Source: JAIVJZ01 sp035645695 (lineage in GTDB: Bacteria; Acidobacteriota; Blastocatellia; Pyrinomonadales; Pyrinomonadaceae). Taken from it: a stretch of DNA of 64,000 bases. Positions 34,596 through 43,927 of this stretch are shown in pieces. Position 1 is the first letter of the stretch. Each line of letters opens with the position of its first letter. Below the pieces are notes generated by a model that saw nothing but the letters and a program-made list of their open reading frames with translations, did no database searches and had not been told where the DNA came from. Both the position numbers and the translations under genes were made by a program. Location: contig DASQMC010000083.1 of NCBI GenBank assembly GCA_035645695.1, positions 1-64,000 of the forward strand, given 5' to 3'.

Positions 34596-35114
34596 TCAAT
34601 CCAGCAACTTCGAGACGTGCCAGCCGACGCGCGACGCTTCGAGCGTCGGGCGCGCGCCCGAAGGGTCGAGCACCATCCAGCGCGGGGCGTCGCCCGCTTT
34701 TTGCATGAGCAGGAGTTCGTCGTTGGCGGGAGGATTGCCGAAGTGTGCGACGCGTGCCGCGGCGAGTCCGCCGCCGCGCACGATGCCGTCGCGCGGCGTG
34801 CGCGGCCAACCGGCCTCGATGGTCAGGACGCGCACGCCCACCGTGAGCGTCATCCGGCGTCCGACCATCGTGGAGACGCCGACGCGGAAACTGTGTGCGT
34901 CCGTATCAGCGATGCGGATGCCCGCGCCCGCGCGGTTGGCTTCGGCCGCGTGTTCCGTGAAGGCGGCGAGCAGCCATTCGACGCCGGTGTTGCGCGCCAT
35001 GTCGTTCAGGGCGCGCAGGGCGAGGTAGTCGGCCACGTCGCCGCGCCCGCTCATGCGCGCTCTCTGCTCGGCTTCGGCCAGCCGCCGCGCCCATTCCTCC
35101 TCGAGTTCGCTCAA
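34596..35114 (-). CDS. Hypothetical cytoplasmic protein
   Basis: 172 aa, codon use typical of the window. It has an acidic N-terminal helix (SELEEEWARRLAEAEQRAR), a helical part with 'LRALNDMARNTGVEWLLAAFTEHA', and a beta-rich C-terminal half with 'GRRMTLTVGVRVLTIEAGWPRTPRDGIV' in outline. It has no signal peptide and no recognised family. It is divergent from the phosphatase gene at 35259. The reading frame is supported mainly by codon bias and the absence of a better overlapping frame. Confidence 0.55.
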   Translation of the reverse strand: MSELEEEWARRLAEAEQRARMSGRGDVADYLALRALNDMARNTGVEWLLAAFTEHAAEANRAGAGIRIADTDAHSFRVGVSTMVGRRMTLTVGVRVLTIEAGWPRTPRDGIVRGGGLAAARVAHFGNPPANDELLLMQKAGDAPRWMVLDPSGARPTLEASRVGWHVSKLLD

Positions 35115-35258
35115 CGTTGAAATCGCTCCGGGTGATTTGTCGCCTGCCTTCGTTCGTCCCGCGCCGTGATGTTATCATGCCCGCACGCTCGTCGTTAATT
35201 TATGCCACAGATCAAGAGGCTCGCGGCTCGTCTCCGAAGTTCGCGAGAGAGGCTTTCG

Positions 35259-37100
35259 ATGACATACCAGCACGCACGCGGCGGCGCAGCCAGCCCCGGC
35301 CTGAGTTTAATTCTTTCAACGCTGCTCGTCCTCGGCGCGCTCGCCGGAAGCGCGTGCGCGCAAGGTACGGCGCGCGGCGCTAGGCGCACGACGACGACCA
35401 CGACGCCCGCCGGATCAAACGCCGCGCAGGCGACGACTGCGCGCCCCGGTCAGACGCCGCACGTCAGGCCACGGCTCGTGCTCGTCATCGTCGTGGATCA
35501 ATTTCGCGCCGACTACTTTGAACGCTTCGGCGACCTCTTCGCGCCGAGCGGCGGCCTGCGCCGCCTGTTGCGCGACGGCGCGCAATGGACGAACGCCGAT
35601 TACGATCACATGCCGACTTATACAGCGCCCGGCCACGCCACCATCATGACCGGCGCGTGGCCTTCGGAGACGGGCATCATCGCCAACGACTGGTACGACC
35701 GCGAAGCGGGTCGCATCGTATCGAATGCGTCAGACCCGGAAGACCGTCCCGACCGCGCGCGCTGGCAACTCTTCGGCGGCGGCGCGGGCGAGCGTGCTTC
35801 GAGTCCGCGCCGTTTGATCGCTTCCACGCTCGGCGACGAAATCCGGCTCGTGAACCGGCGCTCTAAAGTGATCGGCATCTCGTCGAAAGATCGCGGCGCG
35901 CTGCTGCCCGCCGGTCGCCACGCCAACGCGGCCTATTGGTTCAGCGCGCTGACGGGCAACATGGTCTCGTCCAGCTACTACTTCAACGAACTGCCCGCGT
36001 GGGTCGCGCGCTACAACGAAGCGCGCCCGGCCGATAAATATTGCGGCATGGAATGGACGCGCCTGCTGAAGGATACGGGCGAGTATGAACGACGCGCCGG
36101 GGCGGACGCGCCCCCCTGGGAAAACACCGGGACACCTTCCGGCGCGAACACTTTTCCGCACAGGGTCGCGGGCAGCCCGGCCGCGGCGAACAGAGAATGC
36201 TGGAGCGTGCTCGACTATTCGCCCTTCTCAAACGACCTGCTCGTCGGGTTCACGCGCTCGGCAATCGAGAATGAGAATTTGGGGAGCGACGCCGATACGG
36301 ACGTGCTCACCGTCAGTTTCTCCGCGAACGATTATGTCGGCCACCGCTTCGGGCCGTACAGCCACGAGGCGATGGACATCACGCTCTACACGGATCGGCA
36401 GATCGGGACGTTGCTCGATTTCGTCAACGCGAAGGTCGGCCTGCAAAATACGCTCGTCGTCTTCACGTCCGACCACGGCGTCGCGCCCATACCCGAGCAC
36501 GCTTCCGCGTTGGGTTTGACGGGCGGCCGCATCAGTAACACGGACATCCTGAACGCCGCGCGCAACGCCGTCCGCGCGCGCTTCGGGCGCAAGGGCGAAG
36601 ACAAAGATTCGACCGCCGATTACATTTCAGAGCCGCTCTACAACGCCAACATCTTCTTCAACACGGTCGCCCTGAAACGCGACGGCATCAGCCGCGAAGA
36701 GATCGAGCGCGTCGTGGCGGAAGCCGTCTTGACCGTGCCGGGCATCACGCGCGCTTTCACGCGCACGCAACTCGAGACGGGCAGCATCGCCTCGGGCGAC
36801 GCGACAGGTCGGCGCGTGCTGCACGGCTTTCACACGCGCCGCAGCGGCGACGTGATCATGGTGCAGGAGCCTTTCAAATATTTCGGCGAGGGCGCAAACC
36901 CGATCCCCGCCACACACGGCTCGCCCTACTCGTATGACACGCACGTCCCTCTCGTCATCATGGGTCAGGGCATCGTCGCCGGGCGCTACGCGCACGCCGC
37001 CACGCCCGCCGACATCGCGCCGACGCTCGCCTCGATTCTACGCATCCAATCGCCGAGTAACGCGGTCGGGCGCGTGCTCGTCGAAGGACTAAGTAAGTAA
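35259..37100 (+). CDS. Secreted alkaline-phosphatase-superfamily enzyme
   Basis: About 613 aa from the ATG at 35259, which has GAGAGAGG upstream and starts directly at a signal peptide (LSLILSTLLVLGALAGSACA); an in-frame ATG at 35202 is less likely. Superfamily landmarks: VIVVDQFRADYF (first metal Asp), the nucleophile region MPTYTAPGHATIMTG (Thr), SFSANDYVGHRFGPYSHE (Asp/His metal ligands) and VVFTSDHGVAP (Asp-His), with a final His near 'ATHGSPYSYDTHVPL'. This combination matches PafA-like/type I phosphodiesterase-like bacterial phosphatases, so hydrolysis of phosphate mono- or diesters outside the cell is likely. Exact substrate preference cannot be read. Confidence 0.88.
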   Translation: MTYQHARGGAASPGLSLILSTLLVLGALAGSACAQGTARGARRTTTTTTPAGSNAAQATTARPGQTPHVRPRLVLVIVVDQFRADYFERFGDLFAPSGGLRRLLRDGAQWTNADYDHMPTYTAPGHATIMTGAWPSETGIIANDWYDREAGRIVSNASDPEDRPDRARWQLFGGGAGERASSPRRLIASTLGDEIRLVNRRSKVIGISSKDRGALLPAGRHANAAYWFSALTGNMVSSSYYFNELPAWVARYNEARPADKYCGMEWTRLLKDTGEYERRAGADAPPWENTGTPSGANTFPHRVAGSPAAANRECWSVLDYSPFSNDLLVGFTRSAIENENLGSDADTDVLTVSFSANDYVGHRFGPYSHEAMDITLYTDRQIGTLLDFVNAKVGLQNTLVVFTSDHGVAPIPEHASALGLTGGRISNTDILNAARNAVRARFGRKGEDKDSTADYISEPLYNANIFFNTVALKRDGISREEIERVVAEAVLTVPGITRAFTRTQLETGSIASGDATGRRVLHGFHTRRSGDVIMVQEPFKYFGEGANPIPATHGSPYSYDTHVPLVIMGQGIVAGRYAHAATPADIAPTLASILRIQSPSNAVGRVLVEGLSK

Positions 37101-37145
37101 AACTTTGCTTCGTGGTAAGTAAAACTTTGCCTCGTGTGGTGAGTT

Positions 37146-37390
37146 AGAAGCTGTTTGAAATGTAAAGCTGTTGTCGTCCCGCAGGGACAATTGAGAATAG
37201 CCCGGCGATTTATCGCCGGGGATCGTGAACGTCTCTTAGGCTAAGAGTCCCGTAGGGACGATTGAAGGCGCTTTACTATTCAATCGTCCCTACGGGACTC
37301 ACACCTTATCTTTCAACTTATCCCGGCCATAAATGGCCGGGCTATTAGCAATCGTCCCTGCCGGGACTTTGCTGGCAGCTTCTTAAAATC
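37146..37390. repeat. Composite palindromic element, copy 2 (~245 bp)
   Basis: It has the same order of parts as at 5261-5506: end sequence AGAAGCTGTTTGAAA (37146-37160) and its diverged complement GCAGCTTCTT (37376-37385), outer GTCCC/GGGAC pairs, CCCGGCGAT/ATCGCCGGG (37201-37220), a long hairpin built on GAGTCCCGTAGGGACGATTGAA (about 37245-37267) with its complement at 37277-37300, and a CCCGGCCAT/ATGGCCGGG hairpin (37322-37341). It occupies almost all of the 317-bp gap before the TPR gene at 37419. No transposase is linked. Confidence 0.85.
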
Positions 37391-37418
37391 TTTTCGGATA
37401 GAGAATTGAAAGTTTGTT

Positions 37419-40079
37419 ATGAATATTTCAAAAACGCTCTCAAACGTCTGTTTACCGATCCTGCTCGTGGGTCTCACAACCGCCGCCACGACGGCAGGCG
37501 CAATCGTCGCGCAGCAGAAACAACCGGCGGCGGGCGGCGGGCGTACGGCCGCACAGTCCCCGAGGGGACGCGCCGCGCGGGGCGACGAGGCGTTGAAGGC
37601 GGAACTCGAAACGCTGCTCAAACTGCCGTTGGCCGAACGCATCGCGGGCTTGCGCGCTTTTCTCGAAGCCAACCCGCGTTCGTCGCACAGGACGCGTGCG
37701 ACCGAGCAACTCGTGAGCGCACACGCCGCGCTCGGCGACGAGCGTTTGCAGGCGCAGGAAGCCGCGTCCGGCGTCGAACTCTTCAAACAGGCGGTTGCGC
37801 TTGCGCCCGCCGACATGTCCGACAAGTTGTACTACGAAGTCGTCTCGCAGTTGCCCGCGAATTTGTTCCTGCGCGGGCAGACCGCCGCCGCGCTCGAACT
37901 CGCGCGCGCCATCGAGGCCAAGGCGGGCGCGAACGCCAAACGCCTGCTCGCGCTCGCGGGTTTCCATGTGAGCGTCGAACAGGCCGACGAGGCCGCGCGA
38001 GTGGCGAAGGCGGTCATCGCAATCGCGCCCGATCTGGCGGCCGCGCATCAGGCGCTCGGCGCGGCGCACCGCCTCGCGCTCCGGCTCGACGAAGCGGCGG
38101 CCGGATACGCGCGCGCCGTCGAACTCGACCCGCGCTCCGCGCCTGCGCGCCATAGCCTCGCGGACTTGCGCCGCGCGACGGGCAAACCCGTTGAAGCGCT
38201 CGCGCTCTACCGCGAGTTGCTCGCGGCCGATGCGAATGACCGCAGCGCGCGCACGGGAATAGTGCTCGCCCTCTTCGACGCCGGTAAGCGCCAGGAAGCG
38301 GAACGCGAACTCGAAGCCGCGCTCGCCGTCGAGCCGCGCAACCTGCCGCTGCTCACGGGCGCGGCCTACTGGTATGCGGCGCACGACGAGCGGACGCGCG
38401 CGCTCGACTTGGCGGGTCAGGCCGTGCGGCTCGAACCGCGATTCACATGGGCACAGATCGCGCTGGCGCGCGCGCTCATCGCCAACAAGTTGCCGCTCGA
38501 AGCTGAACGCTCGTTGCGCTTCGCGCGTCAGTACGGGCGTTTCCCCACGCTCGATTACGAACTGGCGAACGCGCTCGCAGCCGCCGGTCTCTACGACGAA
38601 GCCTTCAACGAACTCACGCGCAGCTTCACGCTCAAAGACGGTCAACTCGAAACTCAACTCGCGGGCAGACGCGCGGCTCGCGCGGCGAGCTTCATCGAAC
38701 TGCTCGCGCCCGAACGCCGCGCCAGCATCTTTCAAGCGAAGGCGGCCGACACGGAGGCGAACGCGCGCGTGCTCAAAAGCCTGCTCGCCCTCAACCTCGC
38801 GCTCGGCGCAACGGCGGGCGAAGGCGGCGCGGCGACGCGACCCGACGCTTCTGCCGCCGTTTCGGCCGCCGCGAATGATTTCACCTCCGGCACGGACGAG
38901 ATGCGCGCCTTCCGTCAGCTATACGCGGCGAGTCGCCTGCTGCGGCGCGGCGTCGCGCTCGGAACCGTGCTTGAGTTGACGGACGCCGCGCGCACGAACG
39001 TCGAGGCCGCGATTGGCGCGCCGGAAGCGACGGCGGCGACGACCGCCGACGAGTTGCGCGATACACGCGCGGCCGCCATCGCGCAAGGCTCCACCCCAGA
39101 CCTCCCCACGCTGCCGCGCAATGCCATCTCGAACATACTGCGCGGCCGCATCGAAGAATTGACCGGCATGGCCTTGCTCGGTCAGGGCAAGACAACGGAA
39201 GCCGCGGTCGCACTTCGTCGCGCCGTGAGCGTGCTGCCGGAGCGGAGTCTCTACTGGCGCACGGCGCAGTGGCGTCTCGGCACCGCGCTCGCCACCGGTG
39301 GGCAGGAACGCGACGCGCTCGCCGCCTACATCAAAAGCTACAACCCCGACGCGCCGGACGCCGCGCGCCGCGCCGTCATCGAATCTCTCTATACCAAAGT
39401 CAACGGATCGCCCGCCGGACTCGACGCGCAGATCGGCCCCGCGCCCGCGCGCCTCGCCACGCTCGGAGCCGTGAGCGCCAACCCGTCCAACGCGCCCTCC
39501 GTCGCCGCGCCCGCCGTCGCCGCGCCCGCCGTCGAAGCGACGCCTGAGCCGTCCGTCTCAAACACCCCGGGCGCTCCTCGCGTCGCGCCGTCGGCCACAC
39601 CGTCTCCGTCTCCGTCTTCCGCTCCCGAGACGCCGGTCGCAAGCCCCTCGCCGCAGGAGCCGCCGACGCGCACCCCTACGCCCTCAACTCAGTCCGACAC
39701 GCAGGCGACGCCCAAGGCAACGACCGCCGCCGCACCGTCGTCCGCGCCGACACAGACGCCCGCACCCGTCGAAGCTAAGAGGACGAGGACGGAGCAGGGA
39801 GCATGCGCGCTCGTCTTGAGCGCAAGCGTATTGGAGTTGAGCAACAGCGGCGGCTCGGCCGGCGTCCTTGTGAGTCTCGAAGGCAGCAGTAACCTCGCGG
39901 GCATCAACGCCGCCACCGACAACTGGTCGGACATCATCATCCTTCGTGAGGCGCAAGGCAACGCCGGTACTGACTCGGTCAGATTCACCATCACCTCGAT
40001 CAGCAAAAACACCGGCAACTTCGACGTTACCTTCAAGTCATCCTGCGGCGCGCGGAAGTTGACCGTGACGGTTAAATAA
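37419..40079 (+). CDS. Secreted TPR-repeat protein with Pro-rich linker and beta-sandwich tail
   Basis: 886 aa. A signal-like N-terminus (NVCLPILLVGLTTAATTAGAIVA) is followed by a long array of tetratricopeptide-type helices (about 70-690; e.g. 'YARAVELDPRSAPARHSLADL', 'ALYRELLAADANDRSARTG'), then a PSPSPSS/TPTPSTQ linker (about 695-785) and a ~90-aa C-terminal beta domain ('LVLSASVLELSNSGGSAGVLVSLEG', ending 'SCGARKLTVTV') resembling BACON-like modules. Such proteins act as extracytoplasmic scaffolds. The final domain may bind carbohydrate or protein (inference). It is preceded by the composite palindrome. Confidence 0.8.
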   Translation: MNISKTLSNVCLPILLVGLTTAATTAGAIVAQQKQPAAGGGRTAAQSPRGRAARGDEALKAELETLLKLPLAERIAGLRAFLEANPRSSHRTRATEQLVSAHAALGDERLQAQEAASGVELFKQAVALAPADMSDKLYYEVVSQLPANLFLRGQTAAALELARAIEAKAGANAKRLLALAGFHVSVEQADEAARVAKAVIAIAPDLAAAHQALGAAHRLALRLDEAAAGYARAVELDPRSAPARHSLADLRRATGKPVEALALYRELLAADANDRSARTGIVLALFDAGKRQEAERELEAALAVEPRNLPLLTGAAYWYAAHDERTRALDLAGQAVRLEPRFTWAQIALARALIANKLPLEAERSLRFARQYGRFPTLDYELANALAAAGLYDEAFNELTRSFTLKDGQLETQLAGRRAARAASFIELLAPERRASIFQAKAADTEANARVLKSLLALNLALGATAGEGGAATRPDASAAVSAAANDFTSGTDEMRAFRQLYAASRLLRRGVALGTVLELTDAARTNVEAAIGAPEATAATTADELRDTRAAAIAQGSTPDLPTLPRNAISNILRGRIEELTGMALLGQGKTTEAAVALRRAVSVLPERSLYWRTAQWRLGTALATGGQERDALAAYIKSYNPDAPDAARRAVIESLYTKVNGSPAGLDAQIGPAPARLATLGAVSANPSNAPSVAAPAVAAPAVEATPEPSVSNTPGAPRVAPSATPSPSPSSAPETPVASPSPQEPPTRTPTPSTQSDTQATPKATTAAAPSSAPTQTPAPVEAKRTRTEQGACALVLSASVLELSNSGGSAGVLVSLEGSSNLAGINAATDNWSDIIILREAQGNAGTDSVRFTITSISKNTGNFDVTFKSSCGARKLTVTVK

Positions 40080-40084
40080 AACTA

Positions 40085-40189
40085 AGGGGAAAGGGAAAAG
40101 GGTAAGGGGAAAAGGAAGCGAACCGGAAGCGCCCGACGCGCCTTCTCATTCACTTTCTCCTTTCCCCCTTACCCTTTTCCCTTTCCCCT
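40085..40189. repeat. Heptamer-array inverted repeat (GGGAAAA/GGGGAAA words)
   Basis: The left arm 40085-40115 and right arm 40158-40189 are almost perfect complements of about 31 bp, made of GGGGAAA, GGGAAAA and GGTAAGG words with a 7-bp step. It fills the gap between the convergent TPR and trxC genes and is thus placed like a bidirectional terminator. The same word builds the insertion inside hyuB at 61126-61347. Confidence 0.85.
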
Positions 40190-40194
40190 ATAGT

Positions 40195-40659
40195 TCAGAC
40201 GTGTGCCGCGAGACGCGCGGCGATGGCCTGCTTGGGTTGCGCGCCGACGATTCGTTCGACGAGTTGTCCGTGTTTGAAGATGAGCAGGGTCGGGATGCTG
40301 CGGACGCCGAACTGCGCCGAGGTCTGCGGGTTTTCATCGACGTTCAACTTGGCGATACGATAGCGGCCTTGCGCCTCGGCGGCGAGTTCGTCGAGAGTGG
40401 GCGCGATCATGCGGCAAGGCCCGCACCATTCAGCCCAGCAATCGAGCAGCACGGGAACAGCGCCGCCGCCGAGCACCTCGCGCGCGAAACTCACATCCGT
40501 CACGGTGAAGGGCTTTTCGCCCGCGCCGCCCGTCTGCGTCTCCGCATGCGCCGTCAGTTTCGCGCCGCACCGCCCGCACACCGCTTGCGAACTCTTCCGC
40601 GCCGCCGCCTCATTTACGCGATTCTTCACGCCGCAATTCCCACACGTCACGACCGCCAT
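40195..40659 (-). CDS. trxC: Thioredoxin 2 (TrxC type) with zinc-ribbon N-terminus
   Basis: 154 aa from the ATG at 40659; an ATG at 40686 in frame is possible. The N-terminal ~35 residues carry two Cys pairs (CGNCGVKNR and CGRCGAKL), the zinc-binding extension of thioredoxin 2, followed by a full thioredoxin domain with the active site WCGPC in 'LLDCWAEWCGPCRMIAP' and cis-Pro loop RSIPTL. It is a cytoplasmic disulfide reductase that supports oxidative-stress defence. Unlike the TlpA-like proteins at 3.6-9.7 kb it has no signal peptide. Confidence 0.93.
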   Translation of the reverse strand: MAVVTCGNCGVKNRVNEAAARKSSQAVCGRCGAKLTAHAETQTGGAGEKPFTVTDVSFAREVLGGGAVPVLLDCWAEWCGPCRMIAPTLDELAAEAQGRYRIAKLNVDENPQTSAQFGVRSIPTLLIFKHGQLVERIVGAQPKQAIAARLAAHV

Positions 40660-40686
40660 AATCTTCCGCCGCCTCCTCTCTCCCAT

Positions 40687-40883
40687 CGACTTGTGCGAGA
40701 GAAAATTATAGCGGGCGCGGCGAGAAAAGAAAGCGACGGTGAAAGGATAAGAATCAGTCTTCGGGATACGGGAGCCGGATTGGGAAGGACGAGAGCCGGT
40801 TGTCGAGATACCGGAGCCGGATGTGAAAGACCGCGTGCGTCGTCATCAAACGAGTTCTCGCATCCTGAACCCGCTTTCACTCT
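40687..40883. repeat. Degenerate 21-bp tandem repeat
   Basis: From about 40761 to 40825 three consecutive 21-bp units share GAGCCGG at the same place (GGATACGGGAGCCGGATT..., AAGGACGAGAGCCGGTTG..., AGATACCGGAGCCGGATG...). A fourth, weaker unit lies to the left. 21 is three times seven, as in the heptamer arrays. No gene is seen in this gap. Confidence 0.55.
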
Positions 40884-41267
40884 TCATCTCTTACTTTCGG
40901 CCATCTCACAAAGCAGCAGCTTGATCGTTTTGACGAGCGACTTCATGCCTTCGGGTTTCTTCAAAAAGATGTTGACCCCGGCGATGCGCGCGTCGCGACG
41001 GCGTTCGGTGGCCGAAAGCATGACGACGGGCGTGTGGCGGCGATGTTCGAGCGTGCGCGCGAGCGCGACGAGTTCGAGACCGGTCAACCCCGGCAGGTCG
41101 TCGTCGAGCAGTATGAGGTCGTAGGAGGCGCGGCTCTCGATGTGGTGCTGCGCGGTGATGCCGTCGTCGCAGTCTTCGACGCGCCAGCCTTCCAGTTCGA
41201 GCGTCTCTTTAACGATGTGTTTGACGGGTTGAAAATCCTCGGCGTACAGAATGGTGATGGGTAACAT
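40884..41267 (-). CDS. Single-domain CheY-like response regulator
   Basis: 127 aa consisting only of a receiver domain: acidic pair Glu10-Asp11 (ILYAED), phospho-acceptor Asp55 (LILLDDDLPGLTG), switch Thr in VVMLSAT, and Lys in FLKKPEG. No output domain is present, so it probably acts by protein-protein contact, as CheY or Spo0F do. No histidine kinase is adjacent. It could be related to the sigma-54 activator gene that follows on the same strand upstream (gap of 235 bp), but no link is visible. Confidence 0.9.
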   Translation of the reverse strand: MLPITILYAEDFQPVKHIVKETLELEGWRVEDCDDGITAQHHIESRASYDLILLDDDLPGLTGLELVALARTLEHRRHTPVVMLSATERRRDARIAGVNIFLKKPEGMKSLVKTIKLLLCEMAESKR

Positions 41268-41502
41268 TCCCGGCTGATATCCTTGTAGTGAGAATCGGGA
41301 CGCGACGCACGGCCTTTATTGAAGCGAGAGGGGTGGGTGTCGCTCAAGACGCGCAGCTTATCGCCGAAACACGTACCGCCCATATGGCGAGACGGTCGTG
41401 TTCCCGTTTTCTACATGCAGGAATCAAGCCACGACGAAACGAGGCCGTTTTAAGGCGCACGTTCGCCGCCGCAGAGGGGTGTGATGGAAAATTTACCGGG
41501 GG

Positions 41503-43785
41503 TCAGTTGCCCTTCGGTTTGTAGTTCTTGATAATGCTGCGCTTGCGGGGTTTTGCGGGTGTTCTTGCAGGTAGCAGCCCCTTGTTCCTGTTTTTGAGAC
41601 GCCATGTGAGAGATTCGTGATGTTTGAAGCCGAGCAGTCGCGCCGCGCCCGACACTTTCCCCTGCGCGTCCTTCAGAGCCTTCTCGATGAGGCGTTCCTC
41701 GAAACGCTGCACCTCTTCGCGGAGCGAGAAGTTCGCCCACGGGTCTGCGAAGTCGGCCTTGCCCGTCAGGCGCAGTGCGACCGTCTCCACGGCGTCGGCC
41801 TCGATGGTACTGCCGTCGGTGGCCGCCATCATCGTCCGCTCGATGAGCGAACGCAACTCGCGCGCGTTGCCTTGCAGCGGCAGGCGGCACATCGCCTCGA
41901 CCGCCTCGGAAGTGAAGCGCACGCGCTTGCCCTGCCGCATCATGGCCTCGCGTATGAATTGCCCCGCGATGACGGGAATATCCTCGACGCGCGCGCGCAG
42001 CGGCGGTAATTCCAGATGGAAATTTCCCAGACGGTAGAACAGATCGCTGCGGAAACGCCCGGCTTCGATTTCACTCTCGATCACACGATTCGTCGCCGCC
42101 ATCACGCGTACGTCGATGCGTTCCGGCGCGCCCGCGCCCACGGTATGAATCTCGCCGTACTCGACGAAGCGCAACAGCTTGCTCTGATTGGCCGCGCTCA
42201 ACTCGGCGATCTCGTCCAGAAAGAGCGTGCCGCCCGCGGCGAGCCGCGCCGCGCCCGGATAATCCTCGGTCGCGCCCGTGAAACTGCCTTTCACATGGCC
42301 GAACAATTGCGACTCGATCAACGTCTCACACAGCGTCGCGCAGTTGACGGCGATGAACTGACCGGGGCGGCCGCTCCACTCGTGTATCAAACGCGCCAGC
42401 AACTCCTTGCCCGTCCCCGTCTCGCCCGTCAACAGCACCGCCCCTTGCGAATGCGAAACGAAGTGCGCGTCCCTGAGTAGAGCCGCCGTCTGTTCCGACC
42501 CGTATGCGAACCCGGAAGTGTCGAACTCGATATTGTGTGTTCGCTCGGCCGCAATCACGCGCCGCGCACAAGCCCGCAATCGCTTGAGGATGCCTGGCTG
42601 CTGCGTCGCCGCCAGCAAGTAATCGGCCAGCTCGTAGATCGCGCGTAAGTCTGCAACCGTCAGATGCTCGCCGAGTTCCTCAAGCATCGTCAATTCAGCT
42701 GTCCCGGCCTCTTCGAGAGCGCCCGCGCGCTCGGCCACTTCAAACGCACGCTGCAACGCCGTGCGCGCCTCTTCTACTCTGCCCAACCGCGCCAGAGATG
42801 TTCCCCACGTCGTCAGGGCTTCGGCGAAGAGTCTTTGCTGCCCGCTGTTTTCTAAAGATTGTACGGCTTTGCGCGCCGCCTCTTCGGCCTCTCTATTCTT
42901 TTGCTGCTCGATAAAGACGCGCGCCCGCGTGTCGTCTACCTGCGCGACGGTATCGTGGTCGTTGAGGCTGGTGAAGATGCGGCGTGCGCGATCAAGATGT
43001 TCGTGAGCTTCGGCGAATCTGCCTGCTTTAAGGTGCAGGACGCCGATGTTGTTCTCGCCGCTTGCGTAATAGCGCGTATGACCCGCACGCTCGAAGTGGA
43101 AACTCGCGGCGGCATATTCGATGAGGGCGCGGTCTACGTAATCAGCGCGATTTTCTCCTTTGCTGAGCATCTCCAGCACGATTGCAAAGTGCGCGTGGAA
43201 TTGTCCTTTAATCGCGTCATTGGCGCTCACCTCGACCAGGGGCGCGGCTTCCAGCAAAAGCTGGCGGGCATCGTTGAATCTGGTGGCCGAGGCTTCAACG
43301 ATAGAACTGCGTAACAGGGTCGCAGCCCTCTGTTCGCTCTCACGCTCGCTGTTGCCCAACTGCGACAGAGCGAGTTGGAGTATCGAACGGGCTTCGTCGT
43401 AAGCTCCCCCTCTGGCATAGCAATGCGCAAGTTCCGTCTGCGCCTCAACTATTTTCTCCGTGCGCCCTGTAGCTTCAAATAGTCTAATGCTTTCGCTGAT
43501 CAGGTTCTTCGCATGTTCGTAATTGCCGTCAGGGTGTTTCGTCCCGCCTGTAAATACCGATAAAGCTCCCGCGCGCAGCAAAATCTCCGCCGCCGTAAAG
43601 TTATCCAATTCATCAACTTCGGGACGCTCATCGACCGACGGCCAAAACTCGCTCATCACTTCGAGCGCGGCTTCGTAATTGCCGGATTCTTCAAGCTCTT
43701 TGGCAAATTGACAGCAATGTAGCGCCCGCTCGACAGGCCCGGAGGCCGAAACATCTACATGATTAACCATTTTCTTTGTAAGCAT
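41503..43785 (-). CDS. TPR-containing sigma-54-dependent transcriptional activator
   Basis: 760 aa. The first ~420 residues are TPR-like helices (e.g. 'NNIGVLHLKAGRFAEAHEHLDRARRIF'), a sensory or protein-binding region. Next comes an AAA+ sigma-54 activation domain with Walker A GETGTGKE (~452-459), the sigma-contact loop as GSFTGA (~500; the usual motif is GAFTGA), Walker B GGTLFLDEIAE, and 'RSDLFYRLGNFHLELPPLR'. The C-terminus has a Fis-type helix-turn-helix ('KVSGAARLLGFKHHESLTWRLK') and a basic tail. It lacks a receiver domain, so it is not controlled by phosphorylation of its own N-terminus. It is divergent from the small secreted protein gene at 43928, with a dyad at 43809-43830 between them. 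Confidence 0.9.
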   Translation of the reverse strand: MLTKKMVNHVDVSASGPVERALHCCQFAKELEESGNYEAALEVMSEFWPSVDERPEVDELDNFTAAEILLRAGALSVFTGGTKHPDGNYEHAKNLISESIRLFEATGRTEKIVEAQTELAHCYARGGAYDEARSILQLALSQLGNSERESEQRAATLLRSSIVEASATRFNDARQLLLEAAPLVEVSANDAIKGQFHAHFAIVLEMLSKGENRADYVDRALIEYAAASFHFERAGHTRYYASGENNIGVLHLKAGRFAEAHEHLDRARRIFTSLNDHDTVAQVDDTRARVFIEQQKNREAEEAARKAVQSLENSGQQRLFAEALTTWGTSLARLGRVEEARTALQRAFEVAERAGALEEAGTAELTMLEELGEHLTVADLRAIYELADYLLAATQQPGILKRLRACARRVIAAERTHNIEFDTSGFAYGSEQTAALLRDAHFVSHSQGAVLLTGETGTGKELLARLIHEWSGRPGQFIAVNCATLCETLIESQLFGHVKGSFTGATEDYPGAARLAAGGTLFLDEIAELSAANQSKLLRFVEYGEIHTVGAGAPERIDVRVMAATNRVIESEIEAGRFRSDLFYRLGNFHLELPPLRARVEDIPVIAGQFIREAMMRQGKRVRFTSEAVEAMCRLPLQGNARELRSLIERTMMAATDGSTIEADAVETVALRLTGKADFADPWANFSLREEVQRFEERLIEKALKDAQGKVSGAARLLGFKHHESLTWRLKNRNKGLLPARTPAKPRKRSIIKNYKPKGN

Positions 43786-43808
43786 ATGATAAATCTACGT
43801 TTACGTAA

Positions 43809-43830
43809 TGTTGCTAAATAACTTGCAACA
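43809..43830. promoter_or_regulatory. Candidate activator-binding dyad
   Basis: TGTTGC and GCAACA are perfect inverted half-sites separated by 10 bp, 23 bp from the start of the activator gene and ~100 bp before the small secreted gene. Spacing and symmetry resemble the TGT-N10-ACA upstream activating sites of NifA-type sigma-54 activators. A clear -24/-12 sigma-54 promoter was not recognised in the gap. Confidence 0.5.
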
Positions 43831-43927
43831 CGTTTGACGTTTCCTTATGATTCTCCCTGAAAGTTTTAGCTGATTTAGAAACCCGTCGGGTCTTACCTTT
43901 AAACGCATATTTCTTGCAGGAGACACC

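Noticed and set aside
43831..43927. Sigma-54 -24/-12 promoter for the small secreted gene
   Set aside because: No GG-N10-GC element with acceptable flanks was found; a TTGACG is present but without a good -10.
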